Part shown: positions 45,787 to 57,346 of the stretch, in pieces
Layout of the letters: every line of letters starts with the position of its first letter
Position numbering within the stretch: the first letter of the stretch is position 1
NCBI GenBank assembly: GCA_963675135.1
Contig: OY776119.1
Span: forward strand, 77,741,727-77,805,726
Origin: Galeopsis tetrahit
Taxonomy: Eukaryota; Streptophyta; Magnoliopsida; Lamiales; Lamiaceae
Direction: 5' to 3'
DNA: 64,000 bases
Notes under the pieces: model-generated
Seen by the model: the letters and a program-made list of their open reading frames with translations, nothing else
The model's database searches: none
What the model was told of the DNA's origin: nothing
Translations under genes and position numbers: made by a program

Positions 45787-46388
45787 TAGAATATATGCGT
45801 GAATTGTCAAAGTATTATTTGCATGACCATATACCATTAATATTATTAGTGTACAGTGCCCATGCTATCTTCTTTTTTTAAATCCAATTTTTTTTAATTA
45901 TAGTTTTAAATATTTTATACATAAAATATGTTTAATAAGATAATTTTAAAATGTTTGTGGATCAAAAACCTTGATTCATGTCATCTAAAAATTCGCAGAT
46001 CAAACAGTTCATTTATTACCTAACCAATATATTGTTAATACTTACTAAAAACAAAAAATGTAATACTGCATTTAAAAAAATGGTAACTCTGACCGACGAA
46101 ATCATCTATATTGATTGTAAACTTAGAATTAGTGTTCGGAACTTTGAGTTTAAATAAGATCGACATGACTTTAAACTATGAGCATGTGACGCTTATTAAA
46201 ATCTACTCACAAGCAAACAAAAAGAAATGTCGCAAGCATCATTGATTGTTTCATTTATGGAACGAGTTTGGTGAGTTTAATGTGATTAAACTTGGTCTTT
46301 AAATTAACAATCATACAAAAATAAATATATATATATATAAATACATTCAGGTAAGTTTTTATAAAATTAATAATACTTAAATTGATTA

Positions 46389-46500
46389 ATCTCAAGGATC
46401 TGGTCTAGTGGTGTAGGTTTGGAATTTAAGAGTGTGTCCTCTCTAGGTCTCAGGTTAAGGTGCAAACGATCTCGGATTCAAAACCCGTGGCATAAAAAAA
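46389..46500 (+). mobile_element. tRNA-derived SINE
   Basis: Perfect 17-bp TSD AATACTTAAATTGATTA at 46372-46388 and 46501-46517. An A-box-like TGGTCTAGTGG (46401-46411) and B-box-like GGATTCAAAACC (46474-46485) form an internal RNA polymerase III promoter, and the 3' end is a short A-run. It needs LINE enzymes to move. I could not assign the family. Confidence 0.88.
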
Positions 46501-46769
46501 AATACTTAAATTGATTATTTTTCTAAATATTATCACTATTTTTTTAAGATTATTTTCATGTTTACTAAAGATTTTATCTTGAAAATTCATTTTAAATTTT
46601 TTTTATTTGAATTTATTTTTATTTACATGCCACTTAATAAGCTTGCGCTCATCTATAAGTATATAATAAATGCAAGAATTAAGTACAAGTACACAAAAGT
46701 TATTGAAACTAAGGATCAACCTTATTAAATAAGGGCAATTGCTCCTTATATATTGTTACGTATCAATGA

Positions 46770-48752
46770 CAATAAAAAGGTTTTTAGATTAAAAAAGAAA
46801 GAAAAAATAAAAGCCATAAGTTCACAAGTCGAAATCAGAGGTCGGGTTACCATCGAAAAATGGTACACCCCTAAAAACAACCTAGCAATAAAAGCGATGA
46901 TAAATTCCGAAAAAACTACTCAATCTATGAATCTGGAATCAGGTGATGGACTATGGAGGGTCAAAGGCATCGCCCCTACTGCCCTTGAACTTGGAGACGC
47001 GGGTGAAGTCATTATCAAGCCCTGTAAGTTGGTTGACAGAGTAGTTCGTGCATGTTCTGGCTTCGAATTCATTGAATATCCTCGCCTCAGGCATCTTGGG
47101 GCTACTACGTTTCGTCTTGGAACGGGTCGAGGCTGCTCGAGTAGGGGATAAGACGTCGTTGGCAGAGTCCTCCAAGTTCGGATTGTTGTTGGTCGTTGTA
47201 GCCACGGGATCCTCTGAAGGTTCATCTGTGCTAAGACTGGAGAAGGAGTAGCTCACTGGGACCGGATCGACTTCAGTATCCGACGAAGGGTTCTGCGGGG
47301 GCGCTCTGGGATGGAGGTCTGAGGGAGAAGGCCTCAATCGTCTTCTGTGTCGGGTCCTACCACAGGAGTCGTTGCGAGGAGGCGGCGGGGCCTGTCCCAT
47401 AGCGCAACGAGCAGACACGTGTCCAACTACCTTGCAGTGGCTGCAGAACTCCGGAAGCTGCTCATAAAGAACCTCCACCGTCACCGAATCGTCCTCACAT
47501 TCAAGGACCAGACGCTCCAAAAGAGGTTGTTTCATATCCACCTCAACCAAGATTCTAGCATACTAAGCCATGGTCTTGGCTGCTGTGTGACCGTCCATTT
47601 TAATGAGCTTGCCAATCGCTGAAGCCGCAGCCGAGAGAACCGTGGACTGCCAAAGTTCAATCGGGAGGCCGAGGAGGCGTACCCAAACTTGAGCCATCGA
47701 GGTCGGCGCTTGATTCGGATTGAAATCGGGAGACCATTTCTTAAGGCGGATGGAACCTGGGCCCAGTTGCCAATCACGTCTTCTAAAGATACGGTCGCGC
47801 TCTTCCAAAAGGTGAAACTTGAGAATAACAAATCCTTTTCCGATTGGCACAACAGAGAGGCTCCCATGGAGGGACCAAGACTCGACTAGCCTCTTCGACA
47901 GCTCAGCATACGATATCGGGGCTTTTCCACGAGGGGTGATTAAGCGACCAATCAAGGCATCCTTGAATTTGTTCACTCCGGCCTGTAACGTGGCATTATC
48001 AATCGAGATGGTGAAGTAATCCCCCTTCTTACATGGGCGCATATGATCAGGAAAAACGACTAGGCTCGTGGAGGAGATGCCAGCGGGCAAGTTGGGCATC
48101 TCGGAAGAGGGCGGAACCGAGGTGCTTTGTCCGACCAAGGCGGACACGAACGAGGTGGGAGACGGCAGTGCAGGTAGAAAGCCAACGAACGGTTCGAGGA
48201 ACTCAGTAAACCCAGGAAAGTGCTCCTCTAGGGATGGGAGGTGGTCACCAATGGGAACTGACTGATCAAGAGATTTCAAAAAGGTGCCTAGTCCCGGGAA
48301 TCGAGGAATAAGAAGCTTAGCCAGAGCAATTTCACCAGGGGAGAAATTGGCTAAGGATAGAGGAGACGTCGGAGATGGAGCCTGCTCGAGTACGGGTTGC
48401 GTGCTTTCAGGCGGCACTGGGTAAGCCTCCTGCTCCCGCAAGGGCGGCGACGGAGGACTAACAGGGGAGGGGATAGGCGGCGGCGGACGGTCAGGGGTGG
48501 CGTGGGGCGGCCTAGGAGGGCGGGGGGCCGTGGCACGAGACGACGACACTCTGCCACGAGGGAGCGACGGCCATTCCGGGCCTAGACGATCGGCATTGGT
48601 CGCCGCAGTGGGAAGCGACCGAGGAGGCAGTGGGGGAGAGCTTATCGGCGAAGCGCCGTCGAGCTCGGGGGCGTCGTCCATGGAGGCGGATGGAGGTCCT
48701 AGGTGGACGCCATATGCGTGTGAGAGCAGGGTGGTGCGGGGTGGACGCCATA
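46770..48752 (-). mobile_element. LINE-ORF1-type retroelement without ORF2
   Basis: Flanked by a perfect 13-bp repeat TACGTATCAATGA (46757-46769 and 48753-48765), the length expected for target-primed reverse transcription. The whole 2.0 kb holds one ORF1-type gene on the minus strand, a leader with two TGGCGTCCAC copies and a 180-bp T-rich 3' tail. There is no endonuclease or reverse transcriptase and no clear poly-A. The region is GC-rich in its 5' half, unlike its surroundings. Confidence 0.72.
46951..48681 (-). pseudogene. DUF4283/zf-CCHC_4 protein (L1 ORF1-type), one in-frame stop
   Basis: Starts at ATG 48681 (MDDAPELDGASP). Residues 1-120 are Pro/Ser-rich. The DUF4283 nucleic-acid-binding fold follows (KRLVESWSLHGSLSVVPIGKGFVILKFH, RRRDWQLGPGSIRLKKWSPDF, VWVRLLGLPIELW). 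TAG at 47565-47563 interrupts, then the same frame continues VEVDMKQPLLERLVLECEDD and the zinc knuckle CSHCKVVGHVSARC, and a Ser/Pro-rich tail to 46951. In L1 elements this protein binds the RNA; here ORF2 is missing. Apart from that stop the frame is open for about 577 codons. Confidence 0.88.
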
Positions 48753-48765
48753 TACGTATCAATGA

Positions 48766-49596
48766 ATTTGATCGCTGATCATGGCCCTTTATTTTGGGCT
48801 TTGATCAGGACCTTACACGTGTAATGTGTTTTGTTTTTGCTTGTAGGTTTTCGACGAGCTCACATTGATTACACGACAATCGTCCAATCACGACTGTCAC
48901 TTGATCTAAAGAACATTAAATAGTTGTGCGGTCTCATTTAATGCATGCGTACTATGCAAACTTTGTGGCAGAGAACTTTAACATTTCCTTTTTATCACCA
49001 TTCATAACATAACCTACCGACTTGCAATCATACTTTAGTTAGGAGGCCGCACACTCGCAGAGGTAACTTGAACTCACTCGAGATTTTGGTGGGTGCACAT
49101 GCATGGGACGGAGTGAGCTACGTACTCTCACCGAGCTTGAGTCGAGTATCTTAGGAGTCTAGGATAAAAGAAGGGGTGTGACATCGAGCTGGACCTAGTT
49201 TGACCCACGCATAGTTCGGACAGGCTCACTATGTTTGGCTATTACATTAGAAAGGACAATTGTCACGCGTAGACTCAAGTCTGAGATGTCACCTACCACG
49301 CGCCCAAAAAAATTGCGCATGATGGACGTGCACCTGTCGTGGCTTACGTGTCACCCCTCCACTGGACAACAAAAATTACAAGTCATGATAGTGCGACTTT
49401 CTCTCGGACATGAGGTAAAAATATGAAAGGTTGAAACTAAAATAAATAAAAGTTTGAAAGTGTTAAAAGTAAGATAAATAGAAGTTGGAAGGGTAAAGTT
49501 AAGATAAACAAAAGTACAAGGAGATAAAACAAAGATAAATAAATTAAAGTATATATACTAAGGATAAACTAAGAAAAATAAAAGTACAAGGGATAA
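48766..49596. other. Intergenic DNA, no gene seen
   Basis: 48800-49400 is less AT-rich and looks like old repeat DNA without readable ends. 49420-49600 repeats loosely related words (AAAGATAAATAAA, AAAAGTACAAGG). Confidence 0.45.
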
Positions 49597-49605
49597 AATA
49601 AACAA

Positions 49606-50588
49606 GGGTCTTTCTATCGTCAGGAAGGCCTTCCTGATAACAGGAAACTCATCAAACACCGTTAGATAATAATCCAATGTATATAATTATTTACATATAA
49701 TTGCACTTCGCAATAGTGCATTTGCTCAATGCAATATGCAAACGCACTGCTTCGCTCTACTAATAAAATAAATTAATAAATATAAAATTACTAAAATATC
49801 CTTTAAATTTAAGGTAAAATATCATTTTTGATCACTCATGTATACTTTTTTTAGATTTGATCACTTATTTTTAGTTAATACCAAAATTGTTCATTCAATT
49901 ATTTTTTTCATTTAAAATGGGTCCTACCGTTAGTCAATCTCATCATCGACTAACGAAATAATTTTTTTAGAAGGGTGAAAATGTAATTATGAGATATAAA
50001 AAAACTGCACAAATTAACTAAAAGTAAAAATTATAAAAATAATTAAAATAAAAAAACTGCACAAATTAACTAAAAGCAAACCTCATAAATTTTTGAGGGA
50101 GTGGCGATAGAGGATGAGGGGAGGGGGCCGGGTCGGGTCGGGCCATTTTATGTGCTGGTCTAGGTCAAATTTCGGGCCGAGTCGTGTCATTTTACAGACT
50201 AGACTGTCACTTTTCGTGCCGGGCTGGGCCGGGCCAACACGGTCCCGTCGGATTTTGGTCGAGTTGTTGGACCATGCATCGAACTAAAATGATTCGATTT
50301 TTTATAATTAAAAAATAAAAAATTATAACTAAAAAATACGTAAAATAAAAAAAAAGTTATGGACTTATACTGAATTATTTCTAAATTACAAGACGTAAAT
50401 GAAATTATCAATTTATAAATTTGGGGAGGTTTTTAAAAAAATATTATAAGGATATTTTTGTAATTTTATATATTTATTAAAAAAAAAATTATTTTATCAC
50501 ATAACAGCGAAGATAAACTACGTGTCACGTTCTAATTGGTTCCTATTGTCAGGAAGGGCGAACCCCCTTCCTGACGATAGAAAATCCC
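49606..50588. mobile_element. Mutator-like non-autonomous element, 983 bp
   Basis: The left end GGGTCTTTCTATCGTCAGGA and inverted right end GGGATTTTCTATCGTCAGGA match 17/20. The 9-bp TSDs AATAAACAA are perfect (49597-49605, 50589-50597). Each terminus contains its own small hairpin (GTCAGGAAGG..CCTTCCTGA). A GC-rich GGGTCGGGCC segment lies inside at about 50125-50270. No transposase. Confidence 0.9.
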
Positions 50589-50597
50589 AATAAACAA

Positions 50598-53430
50598 TTA
50601 TTTATATATTTACTTTACGAATTAAATTTATTTAAATTTCTATAAATAAATAACAAATTTAATTGATATTCAACGCGTGAAAGTTCGTAACTTTCATGCG
50701 TTGCTATTTAATTTTCTCTTCTAATTTGGGTGGTTAATTGCCCACTGATATGAGGTTGAATGATACTGATTTTTGTTCCCTTCTTTTAAACTCAAAAGTT
50801 GGGTGCTAGGGTTTTAATATTTTTTTTTTTTGGCACTTGAAAAACTAAAATTTGATCCACATTGTGGTACCCGGTGTAGACTGCAACAACTCTAAAAATG
50901 ATCCAAAGTTATTATGCATATAATTGGGCGTCTTAAAATTAAATTTATCTCCATGCTCCGAAAAAAGGCTCTATAATATTTAAGTGTACATAATATAATC
51001 GAATACAATAAATTACATCCTAAACAACTAAAATCATTATAATTTTCTACTTATCAAAAACTCTTCAATTCAAATTATTTTTTTGAAATTTCGGTCCATG
51101 CATGTTTAATTATATGGCTCACAATTTGACTTTTTTTCTCCTCTTTTTTTTTCTGGATCTTCCTTTTGGATGGAGAATTATTTTCCTTTTTTTGTTAGAG
51201 GAATTAGCGTTCAATGATGTAACTGATTAATTATGACAATGAATTCCTCTTTTTTTTTTTAAAGTTAGACAAAATCACCAAAGATGAGGTTAGTAGGCCC
51301 AAAATCATTTGTTCAACGCTGATTTGTGTGTTTTGAACAGTAGTTTTGATTGTTGTATGGCCCAAACCGAAACATGTAGTTAGCCCTTTTTTTTTTGAAC
51401 GGTTAGTTTCGATTGTTGTTTGAGATAGATAAATATGTGATTTATCTAATTAGTACCGAAATCAGTTTAAGTTAGTTAGATTAACTCAAAAAAATAGGTT
51501 ATTAGGTCCCAATTAATTATTTAATTAAACCTAAAATAATGTTTTTATCTTACACGAAGACACATTATCTACTATTCAATACGAATAAGTTTGAATATAT
51601 CCATCTGTTCATAGATATCTTAAAATATCTGCCCAACAAAACATGGTTCAATTCTGATTTGATGAGTTGAAGCATTTGGCCACCTCTTATATTTATCATC
51701 TGGTTGTATTAAGGGAAAATAAGTTTATTCAATGTTATTCTACACCAGTTATACTTCAACACGTTGTATTACACAACATAATACACATGAGCTGCATCAC
51801 ATAAAATAATCGAAAAAAATAAATAAAAATACGAAAACTTGTAGGACCAATTCTGACCAATTTGAAAATTGACAGAGCAATTTTGGATGTATATGAAACT
51901 ACTATTTTATGTAGTACTATGGACCACATGTAAATAGCTTTGTGGCTTTACAATTTGAAACGTCGACTGCCTACTTGCTGTAGCCTATAACTTTGAACCA
52001 ACACTTTTCTTTAACTTGGTACATATATATAGTATTCAATCAAACACGCTCATGTATATATGTTTGTATAAAATAAGGATCACTTTCTTATTTTATACAT
52101 TGCACTCTACTGCAAAATCGCTCCAAAAAAGTACTTAAATATTAGTAAACAATTTTAGATATGTTTGTATAAACTCTCTTCTTTTAGTTGAGTATTATAC
52201 CGTGTTTTCATATCGAATCGAACATCGATTCACAGTTCAATTGATTGTATCGATTGAAATTATTATTATCTATTTTTCAATATTTTATACGATACACTAA
52301 AAATATATATGCATTTATAAAATTTATATTAAAATAAACACAATAAAGTCATAAAGTTAATAATGATTTTCTACTATAAAACAGAGGGTTTGTCCTATCT
52401 TCCAATATGCCATGCAACTCGACCCGGCTCAATCCAAGAGAAACATGCATTCCACAGGCCACGAGCCACGTCGACAGTATGTCATTTTATAATTAAATTT
52501 TTTTATTAATTTTAAATTATAATGATATATGCGTAATTTTTTATTTATTAATTTAATTTATTAATAGGACGGTGCGATTACATTTTGCATAGAACAAACA
52601 CACTAATGCGAAGTGCAATCATATAAAAGAAAATTCATATGTTGAATCAATAATCCAATGGTATTAAAAGTATTTTTGTTGTAAGACAGTATTGTCTTAT
52701 CATAGAAAGACTCAAGTAACAACACAAAAGTTAAAATATTTGAAACAACTCAAATCAAGTTATAAAACTATAGAAGAAAAAGAAAAAAAAAATCATTTTT
52801 GACCAATTTTTCCAGTTGTTACCAATTTTATTTGAATTTGAACGGTTCAACCCTTAAAATGATTTTTTTAATTTAAGGGGTATCAAACCGGATACCGTTG
52901 AACCGGCCGGCCCGGTGTGATATGAAAACAGTGGTATTATGACTCTTAATAGCTCTTCACTTGATCAACAATTAAAATTGATTTGGATATTAAGATTGGA
53001 CTACTTTGTTTGAGATGGGACACAAATATTTAAGTGTAAATTAGGTCTTAGCCTCTAATTTAATGTCAATTTCCTTAAACCCACAATTTATTTCTATCAC
53101 GTACACCATTTGTAACAAAATATGTACACGTTTTTTAAATAGTGTGTCATAAACTCACAATGCATGTAAACATATATGTCGGCCAACAAGAAAATTAGTT
53201 ACATCAGTGTTTGCGTGCCACTTATTTCTGGTGGAGAAAGAAAGGTATAGTGATGTTAAATCGTCCCCACCTATCGACGATTAATACTGCCAAATTACCA
53301 TGATTAGAACTTGAAAATTTTAGAATCCATCCCGCTAAAAAATATATATATATTAAAAAATCGTGACCGACCTCGCCCTTGCCTGAATATTCGTCGAGTT
53401 CAATCCGTCTCACCCTATCTATTTTTCTAA
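50598..53430. other. Long AT-rich intergenic stretch
   Basis: No gene, TIR pair or LTR identified in 2.8 kb. Contains poly-T runs and (TA)n near 53343. Short ORFs here are low-complexity or out of any known family. Confidence 0.6.
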
Positions 53431-53558
53431 AATGAATCCCCTTTTGTACATGATCATCACGTGTGAGAGAAGGACAGTTGAATCTTACATACCCGCATGT
53501 ATGAGATCCAGCGATCCCCTTCTGCACATGACGGTCATATACAGAAAGGGATTCAATT
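53431..53558. repeat. Short inverted repeat, MITE-like
   Basis: TGAATCCCCTTTTGTACATG on the left pairs with TTGAATCCCTTTCTGTATATG read inverted from the right; ATGATCATCACGTG continues the arm. No convincing TSD. Confidence 0.4.
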
Positions 53559-53680
53559 TTCTATTTTCCTTTGATTTTTAAATTATTTTTAACATACGTA
53601 CGTAGTATCTTCATTTTGACATTAAATAATTTAAATTATTGCTTAAAGCAACATTTAATATCCATATATTTAAACAAATA

Positions 53681-53943
53681 CTCCCTTAGTTCCTTTGAAA
53701 ATTACTTATTTTGTTATTTTGAGTGTGTCACCGAAAAATTACATATTTCATATTTTGACAACACCTACTATCTCTTTCTTTACTTTTTTTCTTTTATGTT
53801 CTTCTCTACATTTTTTTCTATCTCTCTACTTTTTTTTTTCTATTTCTATAGTCTATGCTTCAACAACCTAATTCACATATATATTATATTTTTTAATCAA
53901 TGTGTAAAAAATAAATTTAGAATTTTTGAAAGAAAGGAGGAAT
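53681..53943. mobile_element. Stowaway-like MITE
   Basis: CTCCCTTAGTTCCTTTGAAA at the left, inverted ATTCCTCCTTTCTTTCAAAA at the right, TA on both sides (53679-53680, 53944-53945). Confidence 0.75.
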
Positions 53944-54070
53944 TATACTTTAATGTGAGTATAAAAATATTTATGTGTGAAGGATCCATACACATATTAA
54001 TTGGGCTAGTTCTATATAAATTATAGCTCGTTCCATATACATTCAATCGGGTCAACCAGAGGTTAATGTT

Positions 54071-54470
54071 GAGTATAAACCAGCCTATTTACCAATTTGT
54101 AATCCTATGAAGAATTAGGGATGACAACTAGATATGTACAAAATCAAAATCGAAACTGGTCGAACTGGACGGTTCGTCGAATCGACGATTTTGTTTCGAA
54201 AATCGAGTTGTAATCTTAAAATTAAGATTTGATTTCAGTTTCAAAATTTTAAAATCAACCCTAGTTCAATGTTGGTATGAGTATAAACCAGTCCCTTTAC
54301 CAATTTGTAATTGAAGAATTAGGGATGACAACTAGACATGTACAAAATCAAAATCGGAACCGATCGAACCGGATGTCTCGTCGAATCATCGATTTTGTTT
54401 TGAAAATCGAGTCGTAACCTTAAAATTAAGGTTCGATTTCAGTTTTAAAATTTTAAAATCAAAATCGGTG
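54071..54470 (+). repeat. Tandem duplication of a 208-bp unit
   Basis: 54071-54278 and 54279-54470 both read GAGTATAAACCAG, then TTAGGGATGACAACTAGA, then AAATCGA/GAACC segments, about 85-90 percent alike by eye. The unit resembles, inverted, 56370-56490, suggesting the end of a hAT-like element with ends near 54118 and 56497. Confidence 0.75.
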
Positions 54471-54609
54471 GTTCGACGGTTAAAGCGGCCAAATCGACGG
54501 TTTTGCCTCTTTATTTTTATTATTATTATTTAATATTCTTTCATAAATACCTCAATTTCAACTCATTTTTTCACACCAACCTCTATCAATTCTTTCATAA
54601 TTGTTATTC

Positions 54610-54924
54610 AAACCGAGTATTTCTTATCGAGCCGAGCCGAGCTCGGCTCGGCTCGATAACATTGTCGAGTTAAAAATTGAGCTCTACTTGACTCGTTAAC
54701 GAGTCTAATGAGCTTAATGAGTCTATCGAGTCGAGCTTAACGAGCCTAATGAATTTTTTTACAAAAAATTAGTTATCGAGCCTAACAAGTCGAGCTCGAG
54801 CCGACTCGTTAGTAAATCGAGTATCTGACGAGCTCGAACTCGGCTCATTAAGCTAAACGAGTCGAGCCTAATCGAGCCTTAATGAGTCGAGCCGAGTCTC
54901 GTTAAGGCTCGGTTCGAATAACAA
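54610..54924. repeat. GAGCTCG/CGAGCCGAG-rich element
   Basis: Left TTGTTATTCAAACCGAG and right end inverted TTGTTATTCGAACCGAG form 17-bp terminal inverted repeats around degenerate GAGTCGAGCTTAACGAGCC units. No TSD found. Same family as the block at 17720-17929. Confidence 0.65.
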
Positions 54925-54929
54925 CACTA

Positions 54930-56307
54930 CTTTTGGGCACATAGATTAAGAAAAATGATTAGATAATAAATACAGTACAAGTGATGTGATTGAGAAAAAG
55001 GGAGAGAGAGACAGAGAAAAAAGTAAGACATAAAGTGAAGTGTAAGAATAAAAAATGGGTTAATTCTAAATAAATACATCACCTTTAGTCTCAATATCAA
55101 TTTAATCACAACCTTTACGATTTTTTTTTAAAACCCCAACCTTTCATCGTGTTGCAATTAGATACACATTTTTTTTCTCCGGCCAACAATTGATGATGTG
55201 GCTTGCCGGAGCTCGCCACGTCATATTACACATATTTTTTTATTTTCCCTATAAAGATTACACTTTATAAAAATATAAAATTTTATAAAAATAAAATTGC
55301 ATGCTTCTCCTCTGCTTCTCAAACTAGTTTTCTTCTACCATTCTCAAACTATATAAAATTTCATGCGTCTCCTGCTTCTCAAACTAAATCAAGTTTTCTC
55401 TACCATTCTCAAACTAAATCAAGTTATTCTCTTCTAACCATAAAAATCATACAAAAAATCGTGGGTGATTTGGTGGTTTATTTCTTCAAGAATTCTTAAA
55501 TTATTTAATAATTTTATTTTTTTGTTCAACTAGTTTGAGAACTATAATTTTTTTCGGTGTACCTCAATTAATTATTGTATTTGGGTGTATGTTGAAGATA
55601 ACCTTGTTGGTGGTTTTTTATTATTTTGTTCAACTAGTTCGAGAACTACAATTTATATGCTTTATGAGAGAGGAAAATATTCTAGGAATTAATGTGTTTA
55701 ACACTAATGATAATTGCAACAAAAATGTTATATCCCTTATGATTTTGATTTTTAGGATTTGAAGAGAAGAACTTGATTGATTGAGTTTGAGAAGTGAGAG
55801 AGACGCGAGAAGAACTCTGTTGAATTTGAGAAGCAAAGAAGACGCCGAAGATGCCGAGAGTTTTATTTTTATTTTTATTTAATTTTTATGGTTAGGAGAG
55901 AATAACTTGATTTGATTTAGTTTGAGAATGGTAAAAGAAAAGTTGATTTAGTTTGAGAAGCGCTACAATTTTATTTTTATTTTTATAAAATTTTATATTT
56001 TTATAAAGTGTAATCTTTATAGGAAAAAATATATATGTGTAATATGACGTGGCGGCAAACCACATCATCAATTGTTGATCGGAGAAAAAAATGTGTATCT
56101 AATTGCAACACAATGAAAGATTGGGGTTTAAAATAAAAATCGTAAAGATCGTGATTAAATTGATATTAAGACGAAAGGTGGTGTATTTATTTAGAATTAA
56201 CCCATAAAAATTTAAAATACAATATATTTTTTAAAAAGGGTATGAGAAGCTTATATGAGGACGAACCAAAAGGGCGAAATGGGAAGCTTATAAGCGGACA
56301 GAGGGAA
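54930..56307. mobile_element. Stowaway MITE copy split by a foldback MULE
   Basis: 54930-55047 and 56213-56307 together match the reverse complement of the MITE at 2857-3094 (for example AATCACATCACTTGTACTAT and ATAAGCTTCTCATAC inverted). The left terminus is missing where the GAGCTCG element adjoins. Confidence 0.85.
55057..56203. mobile_element. Foldback Mutator-like element with arms of 300-390 bp
   Basis: Starts GGGTTAATTCTAAATAAATA and ends with its inverted copy. The left arm (about 55057-55447) and right arm (about 55890-56203) match along their length, including GCCACGTCATATTACACATA and AAACTAAATCAAG blocks. Flanks ATAAAAAAT (55048-55056) and ATAAAAATT (56204-56212) match 8/9. It encodes nothing; the centre is AT-rich. 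Confidence 0.88.
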
Positions 56308-56497
56308 TAGTTTATTTTCTAAACAAATTGAGTGAAAAAGAACAAAAATTGAGCAAAAAACGAAAAATCAAACCGACGATTCAAAATCGTAACTGGTCTG
56401 ATTCCGATTCGATTTCGATTCGTAATTTTCAAAAATCGAAACCGATGGTTTTTAACTGGAACCGGCAGTTTCTAACCATTGAACATGCCTAATGTCA

Positions 56498-56796
56498 ACG
56501 AGACGCGTCTAGGACATCTATGCTTTGTCCAAGGACCCGCCCCGCTAGAGAATTTTTATACACCGGACCCTCCCAGTCCCGCTTGAATACCCACCAGATT
56601 TTAACTGCCCCACATAATTTTTAAATTAATTTTAATGTATACAATATTTTTATTTTGTTATTACATAATTCAAATTAAAATATATAATTATTTAAAATAG
56701 CATTTTATAGGAGTATTCATTTTATACTAAAAAAACTACATATAAAATATTTTTACAAACGAGTTTGACAAAAAATATGTATATAAATATAAATAA

Positions 56797-56827
<31 letters not shown>

Positions 56828-56930
56828 ACGAGTTTGGGAACGAGTTTGACAAAAATTACTAACCATCTCATATCCGTTTAAACCGTCCATTGACATCTCT
56901 ATCAAAAAATATGTATATAAATATAAATAA

Positions 56931-56974
<44 letters not shown>

Positions 56975-57051
56975 CGAGTTTGGGAACGAGTTTGACAAAA
57001 ATTACTAACCATCTCATATCCGTTTAAACCGTCCATTGACATCTCTATCAA
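56498..57051. repeat. Degenerate GACCCGCCCC-type hAT remnant with a 134-148-bp tandem duplication
   Basis: 56498-56620 resembles the left part of the 38791-39479 MITE (CCAAGGACCCGCCCCGC). Two tandem units, 56770-56903 and 56904-57051, each contain an (AT)n run and end CCATTGACATCTCTATCA, differing mainly in AT-run length. Confidence 0.7.
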
Positions 57052-57242
57052 GAATCTTTGAGGATTTTTTTCTTCCTGTGGGAGGTTAAGTAAGTAAATT
57101 ACAAGAAAACCATTTACATTCTAAGTTAAGTATTAATTAAAGCCTGCTTTCAAAAAAATAAAAGTATTAATTAAAGCCATAAATATCTCACTTCCCAATT
57201 CAAGTTACTAATTCTCCCCAGCGCTTATTACTTTTATACTCC

Positions 57243-57248
57243 TATATA
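57243..57248 (+). promoter_or_regulatory. Likely TATA box of the tetraspanin gene
   Basis: TATATA in CTCCTATATATC, about 100 bp upstream of the ATG. A CA-rich leader follows, so transcription probably starts near 57275. Confidence 0.5.
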
Positions 57249-57346
57249 TCTGAATCATTTGCACACCAAAATAAAACACACGCCTCCGCCTTTCAAGGAC
57301 AAAACAGTAAAATCATTTCTGCCACCGCCCCACCACCGCTGCCGCC

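Noticed and set aside
53571..54026. 151-codon ORF on the plus strand
   Set aside because: Phe/Tyr/Ile-rich translation of AT-rich DNA, and it runs across a Stowaway MITE.
54610..54924. Considered as centromeric satellite
   Set aside because: The unit is degenerate and permuted, only about 0.3 kb long and bounded by inverted repeats, unlike a satellite array.
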